Shown: piece by piece, positions 1 through 9,267 of the stretch
Layout of the letters: every line of letters starts with the position of its first letter
How positions within the stretch are numbered: position 1 is the first letter of the stretch
From: Gardnerella greenwoodii 00703Dmash
GTDB lineage: Bacteria; Actinomycetota; Actinomycetes; Actinomycetales; Bifidobacteriaceae
DNA length: 64,000 bases
Direction of reading: 5' to 3'
Assembly: GCF_000263635.1 (NCBI RefSeq)
Contig: NZ_ADEV01000003.1
Location: 1-64,000 of the forward strand
Position numbers and translations under genes: made by a program
Notes under the pieces: model-generated
What the model saw: the letters and a program-made list of their open reading frames with translations, nothing else
What the model was told of the DNA's origin: nothing
The model's database searches: none

Positions 1-2846
1 AAGCTCCAAGCAGGAAGTACCTGCCTTTGGAGTCCAACCCTTACCTGTTAGAGTTGCGATGTTTCCAACAGCGAAGGTAAGATTATCAATCTTATCAGTT
101 GCGCTTGCCTTACTATCATCGTAATTGGCGTGCAAGAATTGCTTAACTGCAGCTTGGAAATCCTCATCAGGAATAGTATCTGGATTATCAACCCCGTACG
201 GATTTGTATTGTACTTATACACAGCCTTTGTGGCGTCGGTAAGCTGGCGAATGAGCTTGCGAAGCTCCTTTTCGTCATTCATGCTGTCAATCTTGCTATC
301 ATTGAGCTGACCAGCATCTTTGATACCAGAACGCTCGAGATCATTGTTGCTCAGCTTGTCAGTATCACGCTTCTGTTGAAGCAAAGCTTTTGCTTGCTTC
401 TTCAAGTCTTCAAGAGTTGTATCTTTCTGAGGCTTAGCAACATAAAGCTCACTAATTGGCACAGTAAACAAAACCTTAGGGCTATTGTCACCTGATTCAT
501 ATCCATTAACACTTACAGTTCCATCGGAGTTAGATTTGATAGAGGTCACGCCAGCATTGCTATTTAGACCTTTTACATAACGCTGTAAGCCATTTGTATT
601 TGCAACTGGCATATTGCTTCGATTAAGACTGTACGAGCCAGATTGAACATTAGCTACAAGCAAATTGGCATCATAATTCGCATTAATGAAGTTAACAAGC
701 GCCTGCAAATGCTCTTGTGAGTTTGTACTATTTGGATTATCAACCTGAACAGGATTAATCTTATACCTATAATAAGGCATATTAGTTGGAGAATGAGGAT
801 TAGCGGTATCTGGCTGCTGAGTATTCTGATTACTAACCTTCTGCTTAAAGAACACGCTCATTGGATATACAGCGTCTTTGTATCCTTGAGCCTTAAAGGT
901 AATGTAACCACTACCGTCTTTAACACTGTATTCAACACTTGTGATGTTTACTTTTGTGTCTGGGCTCTTAGAGTCTTTACCTTTCTCGCCAGTATACATA
1001 GATTTAACGCCATCAATCTGCTGTTTATTATTTGTTAAATCATCATCGGTCATATTAAACGGATTAAAATTAACCTGAGTAGGTGTCTTCGGCACATCAA
1101 CCGTAAACATTTTTTCATCAGTAGGAGTTTGTGGTTCTGGAGTTTGCTTCTTCTTTTCCTTAAGGAACTGCCACGCGTCGATGGTGGTGGTGGAGCCATC
1201 TTTCCAGGTGATGGTTACGTCGCCGGTATCAGAAACCTTAACAGGTGCTTGGTTGCTGTTCTTTTCCTTTGACTCATCATAAGGAGTAATGCCAGTGTTG
1301 GCATCATCAAAAGCCTTGATAATTTGGTTTATTTCGTCTGTCTTAAGCTGCTTCAGATTATCAACAGTAATCGTGTCCGGCACAACGTAAGGAGCCCAAT
1401 CGGCGATAGTTGCTCCCTGATACACGAGTTCAGAGGCAGGAATTTCAAGCTTTGAATCATCTTCGTACGTTACAACGAGCTTCGTGCCGTCATCGTTGAA
1501 CTTAATCGAGTCATTGCCAGACTTCAGATGATCATTAAAGTCATTGTTGTTCTTATTCTTTTCCTTGAACGCCTTAAGAACAGTCTTCTTGTCCTCATCG
1601 GTGAGCTTATCCGGCTTCACCACAGGCGTGCGCTCAGGCATCTGTGGCTTATACTTATCGCTATCGGATTCGCCCTTTGCAACAAGAATGCTTGCAGGAA
1701 TTGTGCGAGTCGTCTTGTCCTTAAAGGTAATAGTGGCAGAACCGTTATCATTTATAACAATGCCATCTTGATCGTCTTTAACTAATTTATCAAACAGAGT
1801 TTGAGCACCAGCTTCACCGCGGTTTGCATCCTCAATAGCCTGCTTAACTTTACCCTTTTCGCCATTGTTAAGCTTCTTAAGATTCTTAACAAGTGTCACA
1901 TCAGGATACTTAAGCGTCAAATGATCTGCAATCTTTGGCGTATTGTGCTTTTGACCAGCCGCATAATGCCAATTACCAGCAAAACGATACACGCCAGCCG
2001 CAAAACGAAGCGGATGCTCATCGCGCTTTTCCCAAGCATCTTGAGTCATTTCTGCAACGTAGGTCATATCGTAGTAGCGCGTACCTGCAGACTCCCAGTC
2101 TACAAAAATGCCTTGCAAGCCGGCGGTTTCCTTCTGATAATCTTCCCACTGCTTTTCAGTATTACCGACTTTGTCGTACCCCTTGCTTCCTTTATCATCA
2201 AGGCCAAGCAGCTGCTTCCAACCCTTGCTGGCGAGCACTTTACTATCCTTAAAGTAGAAGTTGGAAATATTACTCCAGTCTTCCGGCTTATTGTAGGTCT
2301 TCTGCGAAACCTGGCCGTATCCTTTATTATTTGTAAACTTAAACTGCGAAGAACCAACTGGAGTAAATGGTTGCTTTTCCCCCTCTTTTGTCAGTTTTTC
2401 AACGCGCGTATAAGTAATATCCTGAACGTTCTGCAAGCCCTTTGGAACACCAAACCACCACATTGGGCGGAATCGCCAATCGTCGGCCGTGCCGTCCTTT
2501 TGGTTGCAATTAGAAAGATAATGAACGCGAACAAACTTGCCAAGCGGGTTTTTGCCTGTCGTACCGCCCACCTTAGCATTCTCAAGTGTGTCGTAATAAT
2601 CCACCTCAATGTGGAAACGAGCTTCGCTATAACTTGCGTCTGTTTTATAACCGTAATAAATGTTGTTGCCAGTGCCGTCTACATAACCGTCAGCGTATGC
2701 AGGAGTAGAAACGAATACCCCCCCCCGAGCACCATAGCACCTGCAAGCATAGCTGCGCACACGCTCTTAGAAATAGGTGCATACTTAGCATTTTGAGCAG
2801 ACTTTACTAAAGCAGCAAAATTATTCGCTTCATTAATCTTCTTCAT
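1..2846 (-). CDS. Secreted repeat-containing surface protein, 5' part; frameshifted in the signal peptide by a G9 tract (phase OFF)
   Basis: The ATG at 2846-2844 follows a GGAG 10 nt upstream and encodes 40 residues of a signal peptide (MKKIN start, hydrophobic AAMLAGAMVLG). It then enters nine G (2718-2726). In the written sequence the frame closes at a TAG at 2679-2681, giving a 55-residue product. The next frame is open from the G tract to base 1 without a stop, over 900 codons, and continues beyond the window. One extra G (or two fewer) joins the frames and completes the signal peptide as VFVSTPAYA followed by D, a clean AxA cleavage site. The mature part has an N-terminal domain of about 250 residues that I do not recognise. 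Three modules of about 85 residues follow (around residues 311-567), each a helix followed by a strand segment such as ATITFKDKTTRTIP, VVTYEDDSKLEIP or VTITWKDGSTTTI, resembling YPDG-type adhesin repeats. After these comes a Gln/Asn/Thr-rich stretch. Function is unknown; a cell-wall adhesin is inferred. A sequencing error in the homopolymer could mimic phase OFF. Confidence 0.8.
2718..2726 (-). repeat. G9 homopolymer inside the signal-peptide coding sequence (phase-variation switch)
   Basis: Nine C on plus (nine G on the coding strand) directly follow codon 40 of the surface protein. Frame arithmetic: ATG at 2846 puts codons at 2726, 2723 and 2720, whereas the downstream open frame has codons at 2718, 2715 and so on. 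Lengths of 7 or 10 G restore one reading frame; 8 or 9 do not. Confidence 0.85.
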
Positions 2847-2916
2847 TTTTTCTTCACTCCGTTTATTCGACTATCACTGCTTAATGCGTATTTCGGCAGC
2901 AGTAGAAAAATTAGCG

Positions 2917-3022
2917 TTTATAACAATAGTCTTCAACCGCAGTATAAATGCTTTGGTTATAACAGTTATAACATTGTTTATAACTTTTGATATAAGCCAA
3001 ATGACTTAATACTGCGGTTGAA
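2917..3022. promoter_or_regulatory. Inverted-repeat and GTTATAAC-box cluster upstream of the phase-variable surface gene
   Basis: A perfect 14-bp inverted repeat (TTCAACCGCAGTAT at 2932-2945 and its complement at 3009-3022) brackets 63 bp. Inside lie two copies of the self-complementary GTTATAAC (2956-2963, 2965-2972) and a GTTTATAAC (2976-2984). A further GTTTATAAC lies outside at 2916-2924. The boxes look like operator half-sites. The bracketing repeats could be a second operator pair or, more speculatively, inversion sites. A TATACT hexamer on minus within the left arm could be the -10 of the surface gene. Confidence 0.5.
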
Positions 3023-3128
3023 AATAGTACAGTGTGTATAATACTCAAAATTTTATACATTTCAAGTATTACAATTTTGTGACTTTCGTCACCTTATGCG
3101 CAAATCAGCAAATCAGCAAATCAACAAA

Positions 3129-4805
3129 TCAGCGCGTAAGCTTCCTGTGCAAACGATGCGGACGAGCAGCTTCCTCACCCAAGCGCGCAATCTTGTTTTC
3201 TTCGTACGCTTGGAAGTTACCTTCGAACCAGTACCATTTTGCAGGATTCTCGTCGTCGCCTTCCCACGCAAGAATATGCGTAGCAACGCGGTCAAGGAAC
3301 CAGCGATCGTGCGAAACAACCACCGCGCAGCCTGGGAACTCAATCAAAGCATTTTCCAAGCTTTCCAAAGTCTCAACATCCAAATCGTTCGTAGGCTCAT
3401 CAAGAAGAAGCAAGTTTCCACCCTGCTTAAGAGTCAAAGCCAAGTTCAAACGGTTACGCTCACCGCCGGAAAGCACTCCCGTAAGCTTCTGCTGATCCGA
3501 ACCCTTAAAACCAAAGCTTGCAACGTACGCGCGCGTAGGAATTTCAACTCCTGCAACCTCAATATAATCAAGGCCACCAGAAACAGCTTCCCACAAGTTC
3601 TTGTTTGGATCCAAGCCAGCGCGATTCTGGTCAACGTAAGAAATCTTCACCGTATCGCCAACAATAAGCTCGCCGCCGGAAAGCGGTTCCAAGCCCACAA
3701 TCGTCTTAAACAGCGTAGACTTACCAACGCCGTTCGGGCCAATCACGCCAACAATACCGTTACGCGGTAAGGTAAACGACAAATCGTCGATTAGCACGCG
3801 GTCGCCAAAAGCCTTGTGAATATGCTTTGCTTCCAAAACTTGAGAACCCAAGCGTGGGCCTGCTGGAATCTGAATTTCGGAAAAGTCAAGCTTCTTAGAA
3901 TTGCGTGCTTCCTGCTCCATTTGATCGTAGCGTTCCAAACGCGCCTTGTTCTTTGCTTGGCGAGCTTTCGGCGAACTACGCACCCAGTCAAGTTCGTTCT
4001 TCAAACGCTTGGCGAGCTTGGCATCCTTTAAGCCCTGAATCTCCATACGCTTGGCTTTGGTTTCCAAGTACGTGGAATAGTTGCCCTTGTATGGGTAAAG
4101 CTGGCCGCGATCAACTTCGCAAATCCACTCTGCAACATTGTCCATAAAGTAACGATCGTGCGTTACTGCAATAACAGCGCCTTCATACTTGTGCAAGAAC
4201 TGTTCCAGCCACAAAATAGATTCCGCATCCAAGTGGTTTGTAGGCTCGTCCAAAAGAAGCAAGTCTGGAGCTTCAAGCAAAAGCTTGCACAATGCCACTC
4301 GACGCCTCTCACCACCAGAGCACACAGAAACGGGAGAATCCGGATCTGGGCATTGCAAAGCGTCCATAGCCTGCTCAAGTTGCGAGTCCAAATCCCAACC
4401 GTTTGCTGCATCAATCTCGGTTTGCAGCTTGCCCATTTCTTCCATTAAGGCATCAAAATCAGCGTCAGGATTTGCCATTTCTTCGCCGATTTGGTTAAAA
4501 CGCGCTACTTTTTGCGCAATCTCACCAAATGCCATCTTAATATTTTCGCCAACTGTTTTAGTTTCGTCCAGCGGCGGCTCCTGCTGCAAAATACCTACCG
4601 TATAGCCCGGAGTCAAAGAAGCTTCGCCGTTGGTAACATTTTCCAAACCGGCCATAATTTTCAGCAGCGTAGACTTACCCATGCCGTTCGGGCCAACAAC
4701 ACCAATTTTTGCGCCCGGAAGGAAGCTTAAAGTAACGTCGTCGAGAATTACGCGATCTCCATAAGACTTACGCGCTTTAATCATCTGATAGATAAATTCA
4801 GCCAA
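3129..4805 (-). CDS. ettA: ABC-F ATPase, energy-dependent translational throttle protein EttA
   Basis: This 558-residue protein has two ABC domains and no membrane segments, as in ABC-F translation factors that act at the ribosomal E site. Walker A is GPNGMGKST at residues 38-46 and GPNGVGKST in the second half. The signatures are CSGGERRRVAL and LSGGERNRLNL, and the Walker B stretches (LLLLDEPTN) each end in DEPTN. The stretch GFKGSDQQK just before the second signature is typical of EttA rather than other ABC-F members. The N-terminus MAEFIYQM matches the family, which fixes the start as TTG at 4805, with AAGGATGG about 10 nt upstream. It stands alone on minus, downstream of the DUF3180 gene. 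Nine-base AAATCAGCA-type direct repeats lie just past its stop (3103-3131). Confidence 0.93.
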   Translation of the reverse strand: MAEFIYQMIKARKSYGDRVILDDVTLSFLPGAKIGVVGPNGMGKSTLLKIMAGLENVTNGEASLTPGYTVGILQQEPPLDETKTVGENIKMAFGEIAQKVARFNQIGEEMANPDADFDALMEEMGKLQTEIDAANGWDLDSQLEQAMDALQCPDPDSPVSVCSGGERRRVALCKLLLEAPDLLLLDEPTNHLDAESILWLEQFLHKYEGAVIAVTHDRYFMDNVAEWICEVDRGQLYPYKGNYSTYLETKAKRMEIQGLKDAKLAKRLKNELDWVRSSPKARQAKNKARLERYDQMEQEARNSKKLDFSEIQIPAGPRLGSQVLEAKHIHKAFGDRVLIDDLSFTLPRNGIVGVIGPNGVGKSTLFKTIVGLEPLSGGELIVGDTVKISYVDQNRAGLDPNKNLWEAVSGGLDYIEVAGVEIPTRAYVASFGFKGSDQQKLTGVLSGGERNRLNLALTLKQGGNLLLLDEPTNDLDVETLESLENALIEFPGCAVVVSHDRWFLDRVATHILAWEGDDENPAKWYWFEGNFQAYEENKIARLGEEAARPHRLHRKLTR

Positions 4806-4873
4806 AGTAATATACCATCCTTATAAACGTTGAAATTCCAGCGTTTACTGCTTTATTAAAAGCAATAAGTTAT

Positions 4874-4928
4874 TGAGCGAAACTAAATAGCATTACGTAA
4901 AACTAAATAGTTATACGCAAAACTAGCA
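4874..4928. repeat. Short tandem repeat between the DUF3180 gene and ettA
   Basis: Two and a half copies of a roughly 20-bp unit containing AAACTAAATAG are followed by ATTACG or TTATACG, ending in AAAACTAG at the stop of the DUF3180 gene. No hairpin of note. It may be remnant or spacer sequence. Confidence 0.45.
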
Positions 4929-5429
4929 GGTTGCCGGCGTACGGTCAGACTTTTTTGTAGACTCCGCACCATCTTCTGGCGGCAACTGGCAAAGAAACTC
5001 GCCCAAAATGCCAACAAGCATATCTACAAAGCAAACAAATCCTGCAATAGAACACTCGCGCACAACAACCGAGTTATAAAACACCATTTCGCTGTGCGGC
5101 AAACTCATTAACAGCTGACCTATATACCAGCCAGCCAAAATAGCTCCAGCCATTCCCAATGACTTCGACAACATCAAAGCGGCAACAGCAAACTGCGGAC
5201 TTGTGTGCTTATTGTTTTTCTTAGCTTTTTCACTAACACTTAAGTGAGTTTGCAAAGCCATAACAAATGTTGCAACACCGGCAACTACCATGATTGACAC
5301 AACAACCCACGGCGCTCCGGCAAGAGACATAGCACTAGACTCTGTTGACGACACAAGAAATGCGCCTAGTACAAAGCCAAACAGCAGACCTAATACCAGA
5401 TACCACCAAGGTGTACGATACGCTTTCAT
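4923..5429 (-). CDS. DUF3180-family membrane protein downstream of the FolB/FolK-like gene
   Basis: This 168-residue protein opens with MKAYRTPWW and has four hydrophobic segments (about residues 9-28, 40-60, 80-103 and 118-140). It ends in a charged tail with CQLPPEDGAE, which resembles the C-terminal Cys-Arg/Gln-x-Pro-Pro-Asp/Glu stretch of actinobacterial DUF3180 proteins. In Actinobacteria DUF3180 commonly sits directly after folK. Here it overlaps the FolB/FolK-like stop by one base (TAATG), so translation is probably coupled. Its biochemical function is not known; the neighbour link suggests a link to the former folate operon. Confidence 0.75.
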   Translation of the reverse strand: MKAYRTPWWYLVLGLLFGFVLGAFLVSSTESSAMSLAGAPWVVVSIMVVAGVATFVMALQTHLSVSEKAKKNNKHTSPQFAVAALMLSKSLGMAGAILAGWYIGQLLMSLPHSEMVFYNSVVVRECSIAGFVCFVDMLVGILGEFLCQLPPEDGAESTKKSDRTPATC

Positions 5430-6838
5430 TAATAATCATCCCCTAAAAGCCATTGATCTGAGTATATACCAACAGTTTGAGTATCTAAAGCAAGAGCTAA
5501 AGAATACGAAAGCGGGTTGTGATCCAAAGCAGCGTCCGACTCAATTTGCATCCATGGCATAAGTTCAGGTGATTTAGGATCCACTGTTACCATTTCCGCA
5601 ATTTCTTGTGGCAGCCCTTCCGGATTTATTGATTCAGTTTCCGTAGCAGGTGCTCCGTATGAACGAGAGCCTAGAACGCGAAGAGTTATTTTGTCTTTAT
5701 CTGAACAAGAAACAATACGAACTAAACGCAACATTTCATACTCGTCGACAGTTGAGGAAAGAAGGAAAACGCAAGTGTAGTAGTCAGCATCAAGCGCATT
5801 TGCAACATATAACGCAGATATGCCGTCTACACGAGTTTTTCCATCTTGCTCAAGAAGTGCAACTATTTTCAGCATAGCAGAACGCGTAGCATGATTAGCG
5901 ACACCCCTCATTGAGATTACCAAAGTTGTGCGCATTTGAAGCGGGTCTACGTCGAAAAATCGGTGTCTTTCTTCGCCCGCAGCCATTTCGTTTCCTGGAT
6001 TATTTAATTGGTTTTCGTCCAGATTTTCGTACAGCTTTTCGTACAGCTTTTCGTACAGGTTTTCACCCAGGTTTTCGCAAGTATTTTCGCAAGTATTTTC
6101 GCCGTCATTCTCGCAAGTCTTCTCGCATGCATTTTCGCAAGAATTCTCAACTTTTTCAGCCTCGCCGTCAGCACTGCAAGACTTATTAGCAGCGTCACCT
6201 TCTGCAGAATTACCCATATAATCTTCAGCTGCAGCATTCGCAATATCTATAGCTGCTTGAGCCGCTGCAGCAGCTTCTGCATCTTCAATACGCTTATTTT
6301 CTTCTTCGTTCTGTTCTATAAGCTTACGGAAGTAGTCTGCATTCGGACTATCTTCTAAATCATCAATATCAACTTTTCCACTTCTAACAGCAACATGCGC
6401 AATACTTTCGGGAACTGCTCTGTTAGACATGTCGTACTCTCTTTTAGCAACACGATGCACAGTAATAGCAACGTCGTCAACTTCGCTTTGCAAGCCGTAG
6501 TAGTTGCTGCGAACCGAAGCGCGAACAGTAACATCTGCTTCCACAACCTGCCATGTGCGCATAACAGAATCCGCAACCTTATTAGTTATAAGCTCCAAGG
6601 CGATTGATGGATTATCTTCAATTTCATCATCGTGCTCGCACTGCCTTAACGAAAAAGCAAGACGATCCGTCAATTGAGGAATATCAATTGCGTGAGTATC
6701 GTTACCAGCAAACGCTCTGCTCAAATCAACTTTTAGAACCGCGTCAATGCGAATATTCGTGTATAAGCCAATAACAATGTCGTTAACATTAGGCCTCACA
6801 CCGTTAAGCCGTATAAGGCTATAACTATTTTCTTCCAC
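5429..6838 (-). CDS. FolB-FolK-like fusion, probably catalytically dead, with a tetrapeptide-repeat linker
   Basis: This 469-residue protein starts at GTG (6838) with GGAG 7 nt upstream. Residues about 5-145 follow the dihydroneopterin aldolase (FolB) pattern: IRLNGVRPNV at the start, ALELITNKVADSVM where FolB has the LIE helix, and DDVAITVHRV at the end. The active-site Glu in the GVxxxER segment and the KP motif are not present (ADVTVRAS occupies the KP position). From about residue 290 the protein resembles HPPK (FolK): it begins with TTLVISMRGV and ends with PWMQIESDAAL. The catalytic RWGPRTLDLD block is absent. Between them lies an Ala-rich helix and a 12-nt tandem repeat encoding ENxC/ENLY-type tetrapeptides. 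Gene order (ftsH upstream, DUF3180 downstream) is that of the actinobacterial folate operon, but folE and folP are missing. I infer a remnant or repurposed protein. The remote similarity was judged by eye. Confidence 0.65.
   Translation of the reverse strand: MEENSYSLIRLNGVRPNVNDIVIGLYTNIRIDAVLKVDLSRAFAGNDTHAIDIPQLTDRLAFSLRQCEHDDEIEDNPSIALELITNKVADSVMRTWQVVEADVTVRASVRSNYYGLQSEVDDVAITVHRVAKREYDMSNRAVPESIAHVAVRSGKVDIDDLEDSPNADYFRKLIEQNEEENKRIEDAEAAAAAQAAIDIANAAAEDYMGNSAEGDAANKSCSADGEAEKVENSCENACEKTCENDGENTCENTCENLGENLYEKLYEKLYENLDENQLNNPGNEMAAGEERHRFFDVDPLQMRTTLVISMRGVANHATRSAMLKIVALLEQDGKTRVDGISALYVANALDADYYTCVFLLSSTVDEYEMLRLVRIVSCSDKDKITLRVLGSRSYGAPATETESINPEGLPQEIAEMVTVDPKSPELMPWMQIESDAALDHNPLSYSLALALDTQTVGIYSDQWLLGDDY
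6012..6150 (-). repeat. 12-bp tandem repeat encoding E(N/K)xx tetrapeptides
   Basis: About eleven units built on GAAAA(C/T) recur every 12 nt on the coding strand. They encode alternating ENxC, EKxC, ENLG, ENLY, EKLY and ENLD. Three adjacent units (EKLY, EKLY, ENLY) are almost identical in DNA, a sign of recent expansion. The insert is in frame and separates the FolB-like and FolK-like halves. Confidence 0.8.
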
Positions 6839-6859
6839 TGCTTTTCTCCCCGCCTATAC

Positions 6860-6909
6860 GAGAAAGCGCACAATAGCAATATTTACGATTGCTGTTGTGC
6901 TGCTTTCTC
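6860..6909. other. Long hairpin between ftsH and the FolB/FolK-like gene
   Basis: GAGAAAGC-GCACAATAGCAAT (6860-6880) pairs with 6888-6909 over about 20 bp, with one bulge and one mismatch and a 7-nt loop. On minus it lies between the ftsH stop and the GTG start of the next gene, about 20 nt before its GGAG. There is no T-run on the minus side, so a plain terminator is unlikely. A processing site or attenuator in the ftsH-fol transcript fits better. The rest of the 194-bp gap is T/A-rich. Confidence 0.6.
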
Positions 6910-7032
6910 AGTTTTAATATTCGATTTTTACTTTTTTGCTTTACTTTTGATTTGCGCTTTTGTTTTTGACTTTGTTTGCGCAAACCAGCGTTTTGTTACA
7001 TTCTACTAGATGCAAAATGAAAATACCTAATT

Positions 7033-9177
7033 TTACTCAGATTTTCCTTCTACATTTCGTCTTAAACTTTCCGGAATTTCCACAGGCGGAATATCTGAAT
7101 CCGGACGCTGGTCGTTAGAAAGCCAAAGAGTACGCTCCGGAGCCTTACGAATCTTACTAAAGATTTCCTTAAGCTCCTTCTCGTTAAGCGTTTCTTTTTC
7201 AAGAAGCTGACGAACAAGCTCGTCCAAAACGTCGCGATTATTGTTAATAATCTCCCACGCTTCAGTATGAGCAGTTTCAATAAGCTTATGAACTTCCTCA
7301 TCAATAACTTCAGCCGTGCGGTTCGAGAACTTGCGTGGCTGCAAAGAGTCAAGAGATCCGGAAGCGTCATCGTCCGCATCCATCCACTTAACTGCTCCAA
7401 GCTTTGCAGAGAAACCAAACTCCACAACCATCTTTCGAGCAATAGCCGTAGCTTTTTCAATATCGTTAGAAGCTCCGGTTGTTGGATCGTGGAACACAAC
7501 TTCTTCAGCAGTGCGTCCGCCCATAGCGTAAGCCATTTGATCAAGAAGCTCGTTGCGCGACTGCGAATAACGATCCGTAGTTGGCATAACAGCCGTGTAG
7601 CCAAGTGCGTGGCCTCGTGGCAAAATAGTCACCTTTGTAACAGGATCCGTATTGTGCAAAGCCGCTGCAACCAAAGCGTGACCACCCTCGTGGTAAGCGG
7701 TATTACGCAACTCGTCCAAAGCCATTCCCTTAGACTTTCTGCGAGGACCCGCCTGAACGCGGTCAATTGCCTCATCAATAGCGCGATTATCAATGTATTG
7801 CGCGCCTGAACGAGCACAAAGCAAAGCAGCTTCGTTAAGAACGTTAGCCAAATCTGCGCCCGTAAAACCAGGAGTGCGCACAGCAACCATATGAAGATCA
7901 ACGTCTGGAACAAAAGGCTTGCCCTTTGCGTGAACCTTCAAAATTGCTTCGCGGCCTTCCAAATCAGGAGCCTCAACAGCCACCTGACGGTCAAAACGGC
8001 CAGGGCGAAGAAGTGCGGAATCGAGCACATCCGGACGGTTAGTTGCGGCAATAATAATCAAATTAGTGTCGTTGTCGAAGCCGTCCATTTCCACAAGAAG
8101 CTGATTAAGAGTCTGCTCGCGCTCATCGTGGCCGCCAGTCATGCCGCTTCCGCGACGACGACCAACAGCATCAATCTCATCAATAAAGATGATTGCAGGA
8201 GCATTCTTCTTAGCTTCGTCAAAAAGCTCACGAACACGAGACGCGCCCAAGCCTACGAACATTTCAACGAAGTCAGAACCTGCCATTGCGTAGAACGGCA
8301 CTCCAGCTTCGCCTGCAATAGCGCGCGCAAGCAATGTTTTACCAGTTCCTGGAGGGCCGTAAAGAAGAACGCCTCGAGGAATACGCGCACCCAAAGCCTT
8401 GTAGCGCGAAGGATCCTTTAAGAAGTCCTTAATTTCCTCAACCTCTTCAACAGCAGCCTGCTCACCGGCAACATCTGCAAACTTAGTCTTAGGAGTTTGA
8501 CCTTCAACAAGCTTTCCACGGCCGCGACCGCCGCCCATTCCAAGCATTCCGCCGCCGGCACCGCCAATGCGACTAAACATGAACCAAATCATGCCAAGGA
8601 AGAAAAGAATAGGCACAAGCGAAGTTACAAGATAGGAGAAAATTCCGGAAGATTGCAAGTTTGCAGTCCAACCATTAGACGGCTTGGCTTTTTCAACTTC
8701 CTGAATAATCGACTTGCCTTGAGCAATAGTGTAGTAGAATTGCACATCTTTGCCGTAATCATGCTTCTGCTTATCTCGCTTACTATACTTACTAAACTTT
8801 TTGTCGAGAGTAAGCTTCACAAGCTGCTTGTTATCAATAATTTCGGCATAGTTTGCTTTATGCGAGCGCAATAACTCAATACCGTCTTGGGTATCAATAG
8901 TTTGCGAACCTGTTTTTGCAAACATTTGGAAGCCGACTACAGCAAGAAGTACTAGCAGAACAATCCACGTCCATGGAGACTGCCAGATTGGGCGACGAGA
9001 CTTATTGTTGCCGTCTTTGCCGTCTTTGCCGTCGTTATTGCCTTTATTATTGTTGTTACGCTGGCCGTTATTTCGCGAATTCCTAGGGTTTAGCGGGGTT
9101 AAGAACGGGTTATTTCCGTTATTTCCGCGCCCAGGGCCGCCCATTGGGCCTTGCGGTGTCATAGGAGAAGCGCCCAT
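7033..9177 (-). CDS. ftsH: ATP-dependent zinc metalloprotease FtsH
   Basis: This 714-residue membrane-anchored AAA+ protease degrades misfolded and regulatory membrane and cytosolic proteins. A Gly/Asn/Pro-rich cytosolic tail (residues 1-60) precedes TM1 (about 67-88). The extracytoplasmic segment has many Lys, and TM2 is at about 182-202. Next come the AAA core with Walker A GPPGTGKT (about 274-281), Walker B IIFIDEID and the RPGRFDRQV region. The zinc site is HEGGH (about 495). ATG at 9177 is preceded by AAAGGAG, 9 nt away. It sits after hpt on the same strand with a 90-bp gap, as in other Actinobacteria. Confidence 0.97.
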   Translation of the reverse strand: MGASPMTPQGPMGGPGRGNNGNNPFLTPLNPRNSRNNGQRNNNNKGNNDGKDGKDGNNKSRRPIWQSPWTWIVLLVLLAVVGFQMFAKTGSQTIDTQDGIELLRSHKANYAEIIDNKQLVKLTLDKKFSKYSKRDKQKHDYGKDVQFYYTIAQGKSIIQEVEKAKPSNGWTANLQSSGIFSYLVTSLVPILFFLGMIWFMFSRIGGAGGGMLGMGGGRGRGKLVEGQTPKTKFADVAGEQAAVEEVEEIKDFLKDPSRYKALGARIPRGVLLYGPPGTGKTLLARAIAGEAGVPFYAMAGSDFVEMFVGLGASRVRELFDEAKKNAPAIIFIDEIDAVGRRRGSGMTGGHDEREQTLNQLLVEMDGFDNDTNLIIIAATNRPDVLDSALLRPGRFDRQVAVEAPDLEGREAILKVHAKGKPFVPDVDLHMVAVRTPGFTGADLANVLNEAALLCARSGAQYIDNRAIDEAIDRVQAGPRRKSKGMALDELRNTAYHEGGHALVAAALHNTDPVTKVTILPRGHALGYTAVMPTTDRYSQSRNELLDQMAYAMGGRTAEEVVFHDPTTGASNDIEKATAIARKMVVEFGFSAKLGAVKWMDADDDASGSLDSLQPRKFSNRTAEVIDEEVHKLIETAHTEAWEIINNNRDVLDELVRQLLEKETLNEKELKEIFSKIRKAPERTLWLSNDQRPDSDIPPVEIPESLRRNVEGKSE

Positions 9178-9267
9178 GTAATAAGGCTCCTTTCAAACTC
9201 CCTAATTTCTATAAAAATTCAGGTAAGAATTTTGAATAAAGAATAAAGTAAGCTCTATACACGAAGC

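Noticed and set aside
1801..2796. Plus-strand open frame of 331 codons opposite the surface-protein gene
   Set aside because: It lies antisense to the repeat protein, has no ribosome-binding site or recognisable domain, and composition follows the minus-strand codons.
6012..6150. Possible CRISPR or satellite array
   Set aside because: The 12-bp units are in frame within a coding sequence and have no spacers.
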